This document shows positions 35,468-45,500 of a stretch of 64,000 bases of DNA, one piece after another. Within the stretch, counting starts at the first letter, position 1; each line of letters begins with the position of its first letter. The notes beneath the pieces are model-generated. The model was not told the origin of the DNA. It saw nothing but the letters and a program-made list of their open reading frames with translations, and ran no database searches. This DNA is from an uncultured Campylobacter sp. (GTDB lineage: Bacteria; Campylobacterota; Campylobacteria; Campylobacterales; Campylobacteraceae), in contig NZ_CALJPG010000021.1 of NCBI RefSeq assembly GCF_937980635.1, positions 62,001 to 126,000 of the forward strand, given 5' to 3'. Both the position numbers and the translations under genes were made by a program.

Positions 35468-36688
35468 ATGGCAAAAGATGTAAAAAAGGTCGTTTTGGCG
35501 TATTCCGGAGGACTAGATACTAGCATTATTTTAAAGTGGCTCGGCGATACTTACGGCTGCGATGTGGTGACTTTCACCGCAGATATCGGTCAGAATGAGG
35601 ATTTGGAGCCGATCAAAAACAAAGCTGTGAAACTGGGCATCAAAAAGGAAAATATCTTCGTAGAGGATCTGCGCGAGGAATTTGTGCGCGATTACGTATT
35701 TCCGATGTTTCGCGCAAATGCCGTCTATGAGGGCGAGTATCTTTTAGGCACGTCGATCGCGCGCCCGCTGATCGCTAAAAAGCTAGTCGAAATCGCTAAA
35801 AAAACTGGCGCGGACGCCATAAGCCACGGCGCAACCGGCAAGGGCAACGATCAAGTCCGCTTCGAACTTGGCGCATACGCGCTAAATCCCGATATTAAGG
35901 TGATTGCGCCGTGGAGGTTGTGGGATCTGAACTCTCGCGAGAAGTTGCTTGCCTACGCTAAGAAAAACGGCATCGACATCGCCTCAAAGCCCGGCAAGTC
36001 GCCGTATTCGATGGATGCGAATATCCTTCACATCTCCTACGAGGGCTTGGTGCTGGAAGATCCCGCTCATGCGCCTGAAGAGGATATGTGGCGATGGACC
36101 GTGAGCCCTAAAAATGCGCCAGATAAGAGCGAGATCATCGAGATCGAATACAAGCACGGCGATCCCGTAAAGCTAAACGGCAAGGCGCTTAAGCCGCACG
36201 AGATGCTGGCCGCGCTTAACGAGCTCGGCGCTAAAAACGGCATCGGCAGGCTCGATCTAGTAGAAAATCGCTACGTCGGCATGAAGAGTCGCGGCTGCTA
36301 CGAAACTCCGGGCGGCACGATCATGCTAAAGGCTCATCGCGCGATCGAGAGCATCACGCTAGATCGCGGCGCGGCGCATCTAAAAGACGATCTGATGCCG
36401 CGCTACGCCGAGCTCATCTACAATGGCTTTTGGTTCAGCCCGGAGCGCTTGCTGCTTCAAGAGCTGATAAACAAATCCCAAGAGCACGTAAACGGTAAGG
36501 TTAAGCTAGAGCTTTATAAGGGCAACGTGACCGTGCTGGGCAGGGAAAGCAAGAACGATAGTTTGTTTAATACCGATTTCGTGACGTTTGAAGAGGACAA
36601 GGTTTTCAATCAAAAAGACGGCGACGGATTTATCAAACTAAGCGCGCTAAGATTTATCATCGCGGGCAAGAACGGACGCAAGCTTTAG
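35468..36688 (+). CDS. argG: Argininosuccinate synthase
   Basis: This is a 406-residue enzyme. I start it at 35468 (MAKDVKKVVLAYSGGLDTSI), after GTAAAGGATTTG; upstream in-frame codons run into the divergent gene. The P-loop AYSGGLDTS (about residues 11-19), TGKGNDQVRFELG and SPYSMDANILHIS are all present. It ligates citrulline and aspartate with ATP in arginine synthesis. No argH or arg regulator is adjacent. Length is typical. Confidence 0.97.
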   Translation: MAKDVKKVVLAYSGGLDTSIILKWLGDTYGCDVVTFTADIGQNEDLEPIKNKAVKLGIKKENIFVEDLREEFVRDYVFPMFRANAVYEGEYLLGTSIARPLIAKKLVEIAKKTGADAISHGATGKGNDQVRFELGAYALNPDIKVIAPWRLWDLNSREKLLAYAKKNGIDIASKPGKSPYSMDANILHISYEGLVLEDPAHAPEEDMWRWTVSPKNAPDKSEIIEIEYKHGDPVKLNGKALKPHEMLAALNELGAKNGIGRLDLVENRYVGMKSRGCYETPGGTIMLKAHRAIESITLDRGAAHLKDDLMPRYAELIYNGFWFSPERLLLQELINKSQEHVNGKVKLELYKGNVTVLGRESKNDSLFNTDFVTFEEDKVFNQKDGDGFIKLSALRFIIAGKNGRKL

Positions 36689-36863
36689 CTGAAATTTTGC
36701 CACAGGGCGGACGGGCAAATTTCACAAAACGAAATTTTAAAATTTTATCGAAAAAGTAGCGAGCGGCTGCGGGCAGGTTTCATGAAATTTCACTAAATTT
36801 CATATCCGCCCGCGCCGCTTATAAAATTTTATAAATTTAAAGCTAAATTTAAAAGGATAATGG

Positions 36864-37307
36864 ATGAAAGTATTACTGATTAAAGACGTTAAGGGGCTCG
36901 GAAAGGCGGGCGAGGTAAAGGAGGTCAAGGACGGCTACGGCAACAACTTCCTAATCGGCAAAGGCTACGCTAAAGCCGCTACGACTGAGGTTTTGCGTAA
37001 ATTTGAAGCGGATAAGAAAAAGCAAGCCGAGCTAGAAAAATACGAGGTCGCGAGCCTGCAAAAACTAGCCGAGGAGCTAGCTAAGATCCGCGTAAAGATC
37101 GTAAAGCAGACGGGCGAGAGCGGCGCGCTTTTCGGTTCGGTTACCAAAGATGAGATCGCAACCGCGCTAAAAGAGCAAAAGGGGATCGAAATCGATAAGA
37201 AAATTTTAGAGACCGAGGCTATCAAAACGACCGGGATCTACGACGTAAATGCCAAGCTAAAGCACGGTATAAGCGCTAAATTTGAGATAGAGGTGGCTAG
37301 TGTTTGA
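36864..37307 (+). CDS. rplI: 50S ribosomal protein L9
   Basis: The 147-residue protein has the L9 N-terminal RNA-binding domain (MKVLLIKDVKGLGKAGEVKE, then GNNFLIGKGYA). A long connecting helix and the C-terminal domain with TGESGALFGSVT follow. Size is typical. It overlaps hslV by 8 bases, forming an rplI-hslV-hslU operon. The ATG follows AAAAGGATAATGG. Confidence 0.97.
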   Translation: MKVLLIKDVKGLGKAGEVKEVKDGYGNNFLIGKGYAKAATTEVLRKFEADKKKQAELEKYEVASLQKLAEELAKIRVKIVKQTGESGALFGSVTKDEIATALKEQKGIEIDKKILETEAIKTTGIYDVNAKLKHGISAKFEIEVASV

Positions 37308-37848
37308 AGCGACTACCATTTTAGCCTACAAAGGCGCGAAAGGCTCCGTCATCGGCGGCGACGGGCAGGTTACGTTTGGAAACACCGTCTTAAAGGGCAA
37401 TGCGACTAAAATTCGAAAGATCGGTAAAGAGGGTAACGTCTTGGCGGGCTTTGCGGGCAGCACTGCCGATGCGTTTAATCTTTTTGATATGTTTGAGAAG
37501 TGCTTAGATGGCGCAAAGGGCGATCTTTTAAGGGCTGTGATAGAATTTAGCAAGCAGTGGCGCAAGGATAAGTATCTGCGAAAGCTCGAAGCGATGATGC
37601 TGGTGCTGGACCGCAAAAATATCTTTTTGCTTAGCGGCACGGGCGATGTGGTAGAGCCGGACGACGGCAAGATCGCGGCGATCGGAAGCGGCGGGAATTA
37701 CGCTCTTAGCGCGGCGCGAGCTTTGGATAAATTTGCAAGCTTAGACGAAGAGGAGCTCGTAAAGCAAAGCCTTAAAATCGCGGGTGAGATTTGCATTTAC
37801 ACGAACGAAAATATCAAAACATACGCAATTTGGGACGAAAAGAGATGA
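37300..37848 (+). CDS. hslV: HslV, peptidase subunit of the HslUV protease
   Basis: The 182-residue peptidase starts with GTG (37300) inside the end of rplI. The sequence MFEATTILAYKGAKGSVIGG places the N-terminal nucleophile Thr of the ClpQ/HslV family a few residues in, so the first residues must be removed. The rest, GDGQVTFGNTVLKGNATKIR and IAAIGSGGNYALSAARAL, is characteristic. It forms a double ring that degrades proteins fed by HslU. It overlaps hslU by 4 bases. Confidence 0.96.
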   Translation: MFEATTILAYKGAKGSVIGGDGQVTFGNTVLKGNATKIRKIGKEGNVLAGFAGSTADAFNLFDMFEKCLDGAKGDLLRAVIEFSKQWRKDKYLRKLEAMMLVLDRKNIFLLSGTGDVVEPDDGKIAAIGSGGNYALSAARALDKFASLDEEELVKQSLKIAGEICIYTNENIKTYAIWDEKR

Positions 37849-39164
37849 TGACGCCAAAGCAGATCGTAGAAAAACTAGACGAATATATAATTGGACAAAA
37901 TAGCGCTAAACGCACAATAGCAGTGGCTTTGCGAAATCGCTACCGCAGAATGGCGCTTGAAGATGAGATGAAAAACGAGGTGATGCCCAAAAACATCCTA
38001 ATGATCGGCTCTACCGGCGTGGGCAAGACTGAGATCGCGCGCAGACTTTCGAAGATGTTTGGGCTTCCTTTTATCAAGGTTGAGGCGAGCAAATATACTG
38101 AAGTGGGCTTCGTGGGACGCGACGTGGAGAGCATGGTGCGCGATCTGGCCGCCGCGTCGGTAAATTTAGTGCGCGGCGAGGAATTTGAAAAGAACAAAGA
38201 CAAGATCGATGATTATATCAAGCGTAAAATTTTAGAAAAAGTCCTTCCGCCGCTTCCGCGCGGCGCGAGCGAGGAGAAGGTTGCCGATTACGAAAAAAGC
38301 TACGAAAAGATGGCAGCCAAGCTCGAGCGCGGCGATCTGGACGATCTTAGTATCGAGATCGAAGTAAGCGAAAATGCGCTTGAATCGAATCCGAATTTGC
38401 CGCCCGAGATGGCAAATATGCAGGAAAGCTTCATCAAAGTAATCGGAATTTCGACGCGCAAAAGCAAAAAAGAGATGAAGGTCAAAGACGCCAAGGTTGC
38501 CCTTAAAAGCGAGGCTAGCGAGAAGGTCCTCGATATGGAGAGCATCAAAGCGGAAGCCGTTAGGCGCGCGCAAAACGAGGGCATCATCTTTATCGACGAG
38601 ATCGATAAGGTGGCGGTCTCAAGCGGCAATAGCGGTAGGCAGGATCCGAGCAAAGAGGGGGTGCAGCGCGATCTGCTTCCGATCGTGGAGGGTAGCAGCG
38701 TAAGCACGAAATTCGGCAATATCGACACCGATCACATCCTTTTTATCGCCGCGGGCGCCTTTCATATCAGCAAGCCGAGCGATCTCATACCCGAGCTTCA
38801 GGGGCGCTTCCCGCTTCGCGTCGAGCTTGACAGCTTAGACGAGGCGGCGCTGTGCGAAATTTTAACCAAGCCAAAAAATTCGCTTCTTAAGCAGTACTCG
38901 GCGCTTTTAAAGACCGAGGGCGTGGAGCTAGAGTTTAGCGAAGACGGGGTCAAAGCGATTGCGAAATTTGCGGCAAGCACGAACGAAAAGGTCGAAGACA
39001 TCGGCGCTAGAAGGCTACATACGATAATGGAAAAGGTGCTTGAAGATATCAGCTTCGAAGCGGATAAGTTTAAAGGGCAAAATATCGTCGTGGATGAAAA
39101 GCTCGTAAGCGAAAAGCTCGCAGGCATCGCAAGCGACGAGGATTTGGCAAAATACATTTTATAA
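37845..39164 (+). CDS. hslU: HslU, ATPase subunit of the HslUV protease
   Basis: This is a 439-residue AAA+ ATPase. I start it at 37845 (MMTPKQIVEKLDEYIIGQ), which overlaps the hslV stop by 4 bases; an upstream in-frame ATG lies within hslV. Walker A is MIGSTGVGKTEIARR (about residues 53-67), the I-domain lies at about 110-235, Walker B is IIFIDEIDKV and sensor 2 lies in DIGARRLHTIME. It unfolds substrates and passes them to HslV. Confidence 0.96.
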   Translation: MMTPKQIVEKLDEYIIGQNSAKRTIAVALRNRYRRMALEDEMKNEVMPKNILMIGSTGVGKTEIARRLSKMFGLPFIKVEASKYTEVGFVGRDVESMVRDLAAASVNLVRGEEFEKNKDKIDDYIKRKILEKVLPPLPRGASEEKVADYEKSYEKMAAKLERGDLDDLSIEIEVSENALESNPNLPPEMANMQESFIKVIGISTRKSKKEMKVKDAKVALKSEASEKVLDMESIKAEAVRRAQNEGIIFIDEIDKVAVSSGNSGRQDPSKEGVQRDLLPIVEGSSVSTKFGNIDTDHILFIAAGAFHISKPSDLIPELQGRFPLRVELDSLDEAALCEILTKPKNSLLKQYSALLKTEGVELEFSEDGVKAIAKFAASTNEKVEDIGARRLHTIMEKVLEDISFEADKFKGQNIVVDEKLVSEKLAGIASDEDLAKYIL

Positions 39165-39654
39165 GACTGCTGATGGCTACTCTTAGAATTCTGCAGAGTC
39201 GCGGAATTTGGCGGTTTTGAAAATTGCAAAGCGTTAGAATTTTAGGTTTGAGATTTAGCGAAATTTTAAAAATGCGCAGAATTTCGTCCTTTTAAATTTG
39301 GTGATACTTTGAAATTTTAAGTCTGTAAAATTTCAAGGATGATTGAATTCTGCGCGGTGCGGGCTATATATAATGTAGTCGTGGGATGAAATTTAAAATT
39401 TTGCAGATAATTTACGAAGCTGTAGAATTCGCGGCTCGCGGGATTTGTAGTAGATAGAAATCCGCGCTGTGACGGGTAAAATTTATCGCTACCGCGCGGC
39501 TTAAAATTTTGAAATTTTACCCGCTTATGTGATGGCGGAATTTCAAATTTTAGCCGCTTATGCGGAGTCAGCCTACGCAAAACGAGATTTTAAATTTGCC
39601 CATTGGAGCTTAGCGCTGCGGTCTCAAGATAAAATTTATAAATTTAAGGAAAAT
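39165..39654 (+). other. Gene-free spacer between hslU and era
   Basis: About 490 bases with many AAATTT words and TTTTAAAATTT-like palindromes, and no supported gene. A frame that reads into era from 39529 has no ribosome binding site and lacks family similarity before the era start. The spacer may carry a promoter for era and the transformation operon behind it. Confidence 0.45.
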
Positions 39655-40524
39655 ATGAAAAGCGGATTTGTAACGCTCATTGGGCGGACGAATGCGGGCA
39701 AGAGCTCGCTGTTAAACTATCTCTGCGGCGAGAAAATTTCGCTCGTCTCGCACAAGATCAATGCCACGCGCCGCAAGATTAACGGCATCGCGATGAACGG
39801 CGCAGATCAGGTGATTTTCACGGATACGCCGGGGCTGCACGAAAGCGCCAAGCTGATGAATAAGCTGATGGTCGAAGTGGCGCTCGGGGCGATTGAGGGC
39901 TGCGATTTGGTGCTGTTTTTGGCGCCGGTACACGATGATACCGCGGAATATGAAAAATTTTTAAATTTAAACGCAGGCACCAAACACATCGTGATTTTAA
40001 CTAAAATTGACGAAGTAAATGACGAAAAGATCGTACAAAAGCTGCTGCAATATCAAAGATTTACCGATAAATTCGAAGCGATAATCCCCGTTAGCATCAA
40101 AAAAAGGGTCTATAAAAAGCAGGTTTTGGACGAAATTTGCAAAATTTTACCCGAGCATGAGTATTTTTACGACCCCGAAATTTTAAGCGCGACGAATGAG
40201 CGTGAAATTTATCGCGACTTCATACTTGAGGCGATCTTTGAGAGTATGAGCGACGAGATCCCGTATTGCAGCGACGTCGTGATGGAAAAAATAGTAGAAA
40301 AACCCGGTCTGATCTCGGTATATGCGCGGATCATAACGGACAGCAATTCACACAAAGAGATGCTGATCGGAAAAAACGGCGAGGCGATCAAGCGGATCGG
40401 AATTCGAGCCAAAAAGTTAATTTCAAATTTTTCTAAGGTCAAAATTTACTTAAAATTAACAGTTTTTGTAAAAAAAAGCTGGAAAAATGACGAATTTATG
40501 GTGAAAACCGATTTTATCTATTGA
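39655..40524 (+). CDS. era: Era GTPase
   Basis: This is a 289-residue GTPase. I start it at 39655 (MKSGFVTLIGRTNAGKSSLL) after AAGGAAAAT. G1 is GRTNAGKSS, G3 is DTPGLH, G4 is LTKIDEV, and the C-terminal KH domain contains LIGKNGEAIKRIGIRAKKLI. It binds 16S rRNA and supports 30S maturation. It is the first of a run of plus-strand genes, with the transformation operon starting 62 bases downstream. Confidence 0.96.
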   Translation: MKSGFVTLIGRTNAGKSSLLNYLCGEKISLVSHKINATRRKINGIAMNGADQVIFTDTPGLHESAKLMNKLMVEVALGAIEGCDLVLFLAPVHDDTAEYEKFLNLNAGTKHIVILTKIDEVNDEKIVQKLLQYQRFTDKFEAIIPVSIKKRVYKKQVLDEICKILPEHEYFYDPEILSATNEREIYRDFILEAIFESMSDEIPYCSDVVMEKIVEKPGLISVYARIITDSNSHKEMLIGKNGEAIKRIGIRAKKLISNFSKVKIYLKLTVFVKKSWKNDEFMVKTDFIY

Positions 40525-40586
40525 CATTTTATTTTATTTCTATTAGTATTAGCAGCGTAGAAAATTTCATTTGGAAGTGGAGTGTT

Positions 40587-42107
40587 ATGGCAAAGAATAG
40601 TAAAAATGCTAGTTCGATTGTTGCGATTAACAAAGTCACGCAAACCATATTCGGTCTAAGTGAGAATGAAGTTTTCGAGCACGACTTCTCAAAAGCGAAT
40701 CGTGCGAAGGAAACTTACGTCTCATATATTCCGTATAAGGATATAATGACTGCGACGGTCGAAATAAGCAGATCGGTAGAGGACGCGGATCTTTTAGATG
40801 CGATCGTCGTTAAGGTGTATGAGGAGCTGGGGCTTGACACCGCTTTGGATTACAAAATCACTTATAGTGAGGTAATAGGTGCTGGCGGCGATGATAGAAT
40901 TTTCAATGTCTTCGTCGTAGATAATGCCAAACTCACTTCAGAATTCGATGCGATCGCCGCTAGGACGAACTACATCGACTATGTGGCTATGGCTCCGTTT
41001 TTATATGAGGGCTTGTATAATAGAGGCGTCCTAACTCGCGACGGAATCGACTGCTTCATCTACTTGCAGCGCGACGATGCGTTTTTGGTAGTGTATCAAA
41101 ACGGCGAATATTTTCAATCTCGTCAAGTAAGATACAACCTAAAATTCTTGCATGAAAAATATGTCGAGCTAGTCGGTAGCAGGGTCGATGAAGAGAGCTT
41201 TTATAGATTGCTCTCCAAACAGGGAGTAAATTTAGAAAATCCGACCGAACGCGATTATATGATCCAAATTTTTGACGATATGTTTTACTACATCAACGAC
41301 GTATTGAACGGTATTAGTAAAATTTACAACGTCAATATTCAAAACGTCTATATCGGAACGGATATTGGTAAAATTCCTGCGATCGAGGTTTTTGTAGAAA
41401 ATAATCTGAAGCTAAGATACAAGGATTTTAATTTTAACGTTGCAATCAACGCAAAAGATTATCCACTCACTCAGCTAGATATTTTGATGTTCTTGGTGGG
41501 TCAAGATTATTTGGTTACTAAAGACGATGATCACAACTATTCGCCGTTTATGAGACCTCCGCCTTTGACCCAAAGATCAACCGGCAAGCTGATAGGCTAT
41601 ATGCTGCTAGGCTGCTTACTTGGCGCTGTGTATCCTGCGTATAACTTCGGCTATGGATATTATAATAATATGGTAGCTAACGATAAAACTAGCGAATATC
41701 AGGGTTTAGAAGATCAGATGGTTCCTGCTAGAGCAGAAAATGCGCGTTTGGATAAAGAGACTAAAGAGGTAAATGCCCAGGCTGCTAAGAGTGGCAAGGA
41801 GCTTAATGACAGGCGCGATCTAATTAATGCCATCTTAGATAAGAAAAATAATTACGCTATGAAGGGTGTTTCTATTTTCGAGCTAACCAATATGGTCGTT
41901 AAAAATAAGGGCAATATGGTTAGGATCGGTGATGAGAATAGGACTCTGACTGTTCAGGTGCGCACCAAAAACGATAAGCAGATGACCGAGCTTTTAGAGG
42001 ATATCAGTAAAAAAGAGGTGTATGGCGTGGATACTAAAACAATCGCGCTACAAGAGGGTAATAAAACCGTCTTTTACGATAGTAATATCAGTGTGGAGGT
42101 TAGATAA
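40587..42107 (+). CDS. PilM-PilN-type fusion (GspL-like) of the DNA-uptake machine
   Basis: This is a 506-residue protein. I start it at 40587 (MAKNSKNASSIVAINKV) after GGAGTGTT; a TTG at 40521 inside era is unlikely. Residues about 1-320 look like the actin-like PilM/GspL cytoplasmic domain. One transmembrane helix follows (LIGYMLLGCLLGAVYPAYNF, about 341-360), then a coiled coil (about 370-415) and a small periplasmic domain (about 425-506). This combines the parts that PilM and PilN supply separately in type IV pili, the layout of GspL in type II secretion. It would tie the ATPase to the periplasmic PilO/PilP-like proteins encoded next. It may correspond to one of the named Cts proteins, but I cannot say which. 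Confidence 0.75.
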   Translation: MAKNSKNASSIVAINKVTQTIFGLSENEVFEHDFSKANRAKETYVSYIPYKDIMTATVEISRSVEDADLLDAIVVKVYEELGLDTALDYKITYSEVIGAGGDDRIFNVFVVDNAKLTSEFDAIAARTNYIDYVAMAPFLYEGLYNRGVLTRDGIDCFIYLQRDDAFLVVYQNGEYFQSRQVRYNLKFLHEKYVELVGSRVDEESFYRLLSKQGVNLENPTERDYMIQIFDDMFYYINDVLNGISKIYNVNIQNVYIGTDIGKIPAIEVFVENNLKLRYKDFNFNVAINAKDYPLTQLDILMFLVGQDYLVTKDDDHNYSPFMRPPPLTQRSTGKLIGYMLLGCLLGAVYPAYNFGYGYYNNMVANDKTSEYQGLEDQMVPARAENARLDKETKEVNAQAAKSGKELNDRRDLINAILDKKNNYAMKGVSIFELTNMVVKNKGNMVRIGDENRTLTVQVRTKNDKQMTELLEDISKKEVYGVDTKTIALQEGNKTVFYDSNISVEVR

Positions 42108-42760
42108 TGAAAAAGAAAAGTTCATTAGATCAACTTGATCAATGGTTTGCCTCCAAGGGAAATAGTGCAAATAACTATTTTTACATAGCTTTATTGTTTG
42201 TAGGTGTGGTAGCTTACTTTATTTTGAGTGGCTATGCGGATCCGTATTTAGAGGAGAGCGAAACAAATCTAAGTACTGCCACGACTAAGCTTGAAGGCGC
42301 ACAAAGAGAATATAATGAGTTTTTTGGCGGTGATCCTAAAGCTTTCGTTGATAATAAGCGCAATATCCTCAATGGTGCTAGGACCAACCTTAACAATATC
42401 ATTGAAGAGCGTGGGTATCTAGACGGTAAGCTAAAAGAAATTTCAAAGCTTACCTATAATGAAAAGAACTGGGCTAAATTTATGGATAGCCTCTCAACGA
42501 TCGCAGAGAATAACAATATTAAAATTTACGCTATTCACAGCGATAGAAGAGAGCCTAGCATCAAACAAATTTTTCAGCCTGAGGCTTTGCTGGATATAGA
42601 TGTGAAATTTGAAGGAGCATTTTCGAATGTCCTTAGGTATATCAACCTAATCGAACAATCGGAGATGATCGTAGATGTAAATAAGATGGATATCAATGCC
42701 ACTAAAAATGGCAAAATCGGTGGAAGTATCGGTATATCTATCTGGGGAGTAAATTACTAA
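42107..42760 (+). CDS. PilO/GspM-like inner membrane protein
   Basis: The 217-residue protein has a short cytoplasmic start, one transmembrane helix (about residues 24-43) and a coiled-coil region (about 50-115). A periplasmic ferredoxin-like domain with LLDIDVKFEGAFSNVLRYIN follows, which is the PilO signature layout. It should pair with the PilN-like part of the preceding protein. Its ATG overlaps the upstream stop by one base and its stop overlaps the next start by one base. It may correspond to CtsR of C. jejuni by position (upstream of the secretin), but I am not certain. Confidence 0.7.
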   Translation: MKKKSSLDQLDQWFASKGNSANNYFYIALLFVGVVAYFILSGYADPYLEESETNLSTATTKLEGAQREYNEFFGGDPKAFVDNKRNILNGARTNLNNIIEERGYLDGKLKEISKLTYNEKNWAKFMDSLSTIAENNNIKIYAIHSDRREPSIKQIFQPEALLDIDVKFEGAFSNVLRYINLIEQSEMIVDVNKMDINATKNGKIGGSIGISIWGVNY

Positions 42761-43188
42761 TGAAAAAGTTAATTTTATGCTCTTTGCTGATTTCTACTGC
42801 TTTATTTGCTGTAGATAATAATCAGACGGTAGCGCCTAGTAATGGAGCCTATAAAGCTAAATACGATGCGATATTCGATGATCTTAGTAAGCCTAGAGTG
42901 GGTCTTAGCGATGAGCAGATAGCTTCTTTGCAAGATCCATTTTATCCTAAAGAAGCCAATGCGCCTAGAGAAGCTAATCAGCAGGTGGATCTAGGTTATC
43001 AGCTAGTAGGTATTATGGGCGATAAGGTTAAGCTAAACGATAAGTGGTATGGTTTGGGCGAGTATGTAGGCTCATATAAGATCGTGCAAATAACGGGTAA
43101 TAGCGTTATTATTACCAACGACGATGAAAATAAAGTCGAACTAACACTAAAACAAGGAAGTCAAAATGTCATTATTACATATAAGTAA
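42760..43188 (+). CDS. PilP-like periplasmic protein
   Basis: The 142-residue protein has a signal peptide (MKKLILCSLLISTALFA), a linker containing LQDPFYPKEA, and a C-terminal beta domain (LVGIMGDKVKLNDKWYGLGE, then ITNDDENKVELTL). This matches PilP/GspC homology-region domains that contact the secretin. It overlaps the secretin gene by 23 bases, an unusually long overlap that suggests tight coupling. Confidence 0.7.
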   Translation: MKKLILCSLLISTALFAVDNNQTVAPSNGAYKAKYDAIFDDLSKPRVGLSDEQIASLQDPFYPKEANAPREANQQVDLGYQLVGIMGDKVKLNDKWYGLGEYVGSYKIVQITGNSVIITNDDENKVELTLKQGSQNVIITYK

Positions 43189-44674
43189 AAAGCTTAGCAT
43201 AGCTGCTATGCTTGCTTTGTCTGTTACGGCTACTAGTCTATATGCCGCTCCCGCAACTGCAGGTAACTGCGATAGGAAGGCGCTAAATATTAAGATTAAC
43301 GATACCGTTACGCTAAACGAGATGCTAACTCAGCTATCCGATATGTGCCGCTTTTCGGTGGTAGCAAAAGACGCTATCGCTCAAGAGGAGATGAGCAAGC
43401 CGCTGCAAGGCGTAAGCATCAAAGACCTTTCTTTACGCGAAGTTTTAGATCTACTCATAAAAGAGAATAATCTAAGCTATGAGTATTCTCATGGTATATT
43501 AAAAATTTCGGCGCTAGAGACTAGGACTTTTAAGGTGGATTACATCACTTCTATTAGAGAAGGTACTGCTGTTACTAAATCTTCTGTCGATTCCGCACCT
43601 ACGAAAGTGGATGATAGCGACGATAAAGAAAATAAAGAAGACAATAAGATCACTACCAAAGAGAAATTTGATTTTTGGGAGAAGATTAGCGAGGAAATCA
43701 CCTCTGTTTTAAATAACGGTACCGAAAAATACGTCGCAGTCGCTCCTATTATAAATCAAAATGCCGGTTTAGTAACCGTTACTGCTATGAAGTCTCAGAT
43801 AGCTCGCGTAGATAGATATCTAAGCGGTATGCAAAAACGCCTTAGTCGCCAAGTCTTGCTAGACGTAAATATCATATCTGTCGAGCTAAATAACGAATAC
43901 ACTACCGGTATTGATTGGAGTAAATTTCAACTAGGATTTAATACTTATGTAGGTGGAGATCCGACTAAGCTTTCAGGATATCACATAGATAACGGAAATA
44001 GAGGAAAGGCTAGCGATACTCACGGAACTTGGACGATAGGGGCTAATCTAAATTTCAATATCGACGGTTTGATTAACTTCCTAGAGACTAAAGGTAAAAC
44101 CAAGATTATTTCAAGCCCTAAAGTAACTACGATGAATAATCAGCCTGCTATTATCTCTGTAGGTGATACCATTAACTATGTATTGAAATCTACTACTACA
44201 GGCGATTATCAAGGTGGAGATACTCAGTCGGATGATCAGTATTCAATATTTGTAGGTATTCTTTTGAATATCTTGCCTGAAATTTCAGACGATAATAGGA
44301 TTATGCTACGAATTAATCCATCTTTAAGTTCTCTTAAATATGCTGAAGATAATGTAAGGAGAGAGAATGGCAGAAGAGATATCGCACCTGATACCTTGCA
44401 AAAGAAACTCTCTAGTGTAGTTTGGGTAGATGATGGCGATACTGTAATTTTAGGCGGTTTGATTGGTGCAACTAAGTCCAAGAATAATACTAGGGTACCT
44501 GTGCTAGCTGAAATTCCATTAATCGGAAATCTTTTCAAAAGTACTGCCGATGTTTTGAGTACATCAGAGCTAATCTTCGTAGTAACTCCACATATCATCG
44601 ACAATACCGGCGCGCCGCTTGCTACCTCTCTTAAAGAGCTAGGTTACTCAAAATCTATCTACGAAAATGAGTAA
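43166..44674 (+). CDS. ctsD: Secretin of the transformation apparatus (CtsD-like, PilQ/GspD family)
   Basis: The 502-residue protein has a signal peptide (ending near LYAAPATA), an N-terminal secretin/TonB short domain (about 45-115) and an N-domain. The secretin C-domain (about 200-490) shows VLLDVNIISVELNN, KIISSPKVTTMNNQPAIISVG and VVWVDDGDTVILGGLI, the family signature. It forms the outer membrane channel for DNA entry or pilus passage. Gene order (secretin, ATP-binding protein, ATPase, platform protein) matches the cts locus of C. jejuni. The start lies inside the PilP-like gene with AAGGAAG just upstream. Confidence 0.9.
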   Translation: MSLLHISKKLSIAAMLALSVTATSLYAAPATAGNCDRKALNIKINDTVTLNEMLTQLSDMCRFSVVAKDAIAQEEMSKPLQGVSIKDLSLREVLDLLIKENNLSYEYSHGILKISALETRTFKVDYITSIREGTAVTKSSVDSAPTKVDDSDDKENKEDNKITTKEKFDFWEKISEEITSVLNNGTEKYVAVAPIINQNAGLVTVTAMKSQIARVDRYLSGMQKRLSRQVLLDVNIISVELNNEYTTGIDWSKFQLGFNTYVGGDPTKLSGYHIDNGNRGKASDTHGTWTIGANLNFNIDGLINFLETKGKTKIISSPKVTTMNNQPAIISVGDTINYVLKSTTTGDYQGGDTQSDDQYSIFVGILLNILPEISDDNRIMLRINPSLSSLKYAEDNVRRENGRRDIAPDTLQKKLSSVVWVDDGDTVILGGLIGATKSKNNTRVPVLAEIPLIGNLFKSTADVLSTSELIFVVTPHIIDNTGAPLATSLKELGYSKSIYENE

Positions 44675-45500
44675 TAATAATTATACGGCGATCAAGGAGA
44701 TTTTTATCGAGGATAACGAAGTCTCGGACTTCGTTAATCTCGATAAATCGACCCTTGCTTATCATAAAATTTTAAATGCTTTGCAAAAGCCGTTAAAACT
44801 TATACTTTTCTACGGCAAACCGGGTTGCGGCAAGACATTTTTGCTTAATAAGATCAAGGTCGATCTTGAAAAAAAGGTAAGAGTCGTATTTGTGCCGCAG
44901 CCGTTTTTTGATGAGAAAGAATTTTTCTTAGAGCTTTATTCGCAGATTTTTCATTCAACTCCTAGCGAGCCAATTGATAATTATGAAAATTTTATGCGGG
45001 TTTATAGAGAGAGATTTGGAATTTCTACGAATGTGGGAGCGGTGGAGCAGGTCGTTATTTTGCTCGACGAAGCTCAGCTGTATCCAGGAAATTTAATAGA
45101 AAAAATTCGCCTTATGGCGGATACCAGATTATTTAAATTTTTATTTACGGTTCATAAGACAGACGAGGAAGATCGCCTCGCAAAGGATTATTTTAAAACT
45201 AGAATTTGGGAGAGCATCGAGCTTCCTAATTCAAATTTAGGTGAAGTCAAGCTGTATATTGAAAAAAAGCTCGTGCTTCATGGCTTTCAACAATACTATT
45301 TTATGTTTAGCGACGATAATTTCGATTTGATTTTAAATTTAACGGATGGCAATATGAGGAATATCAACAAGCTTATGTATAAGATGTATGAGCTTTTTGA
45401 GTATTACGAAGTAAATAAACCTACGGAAATTAGTTTTTCGCAGATTAATAATAAAATTATAGAGATGGCAGCGATAGGCTCGGGGATAATAAATGCTTGA
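44667..45500 (+). CDS. ctsP: AAA-type ATP-binding protein (CtsP-like, ExeA-related)
   Basis: The 277-residue cytoplasmic protein has Walker A FYGKPGCGKTFLLNKI (about residues 49-64) and Walker B QVVILLDEAQLY (about 126-137). The C-terminal helical part, with LILNLTDGNMRNINKLMYKM, resembles the MshM/ExeA AAA family. CtsP in C. jejuni is a nucleotide-binding protein needed for natural transformation. It overlaps the secretin gene and the next gene by 8 bases each. Confidence 0.85.
   Translation: MSNNNYTAIKEIFIEDNEVSDFVNLDKSTLAYHKILNALQKPLKLILFYGKPGCGKTFLLNKIKVDLEKKVRVVFVPQPFFDEKEFFLELYSQIFHSTPSEPIDNYENFMRVYRERFGISTNVGAVEQVVILLDEAQLYPGNLIEKIRLMADTRLFKFLFTVHKTDEEDRLAKDYFKTRIWESIELPNSNLGEVKLYIEKKLVLHGFQQYYFMFSDDNFDLILNLTDGNMRNINKLMYKMYELFEYYEVNKPTEISFSQINNKIIEMAAIGSGIINA

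Noticed and set aside
35380..35526. N-terminal extension of the S4-domain protein
   Set aside because: The extra 49 residues run into the argG promoter and start region and do not resemble the S4 family.
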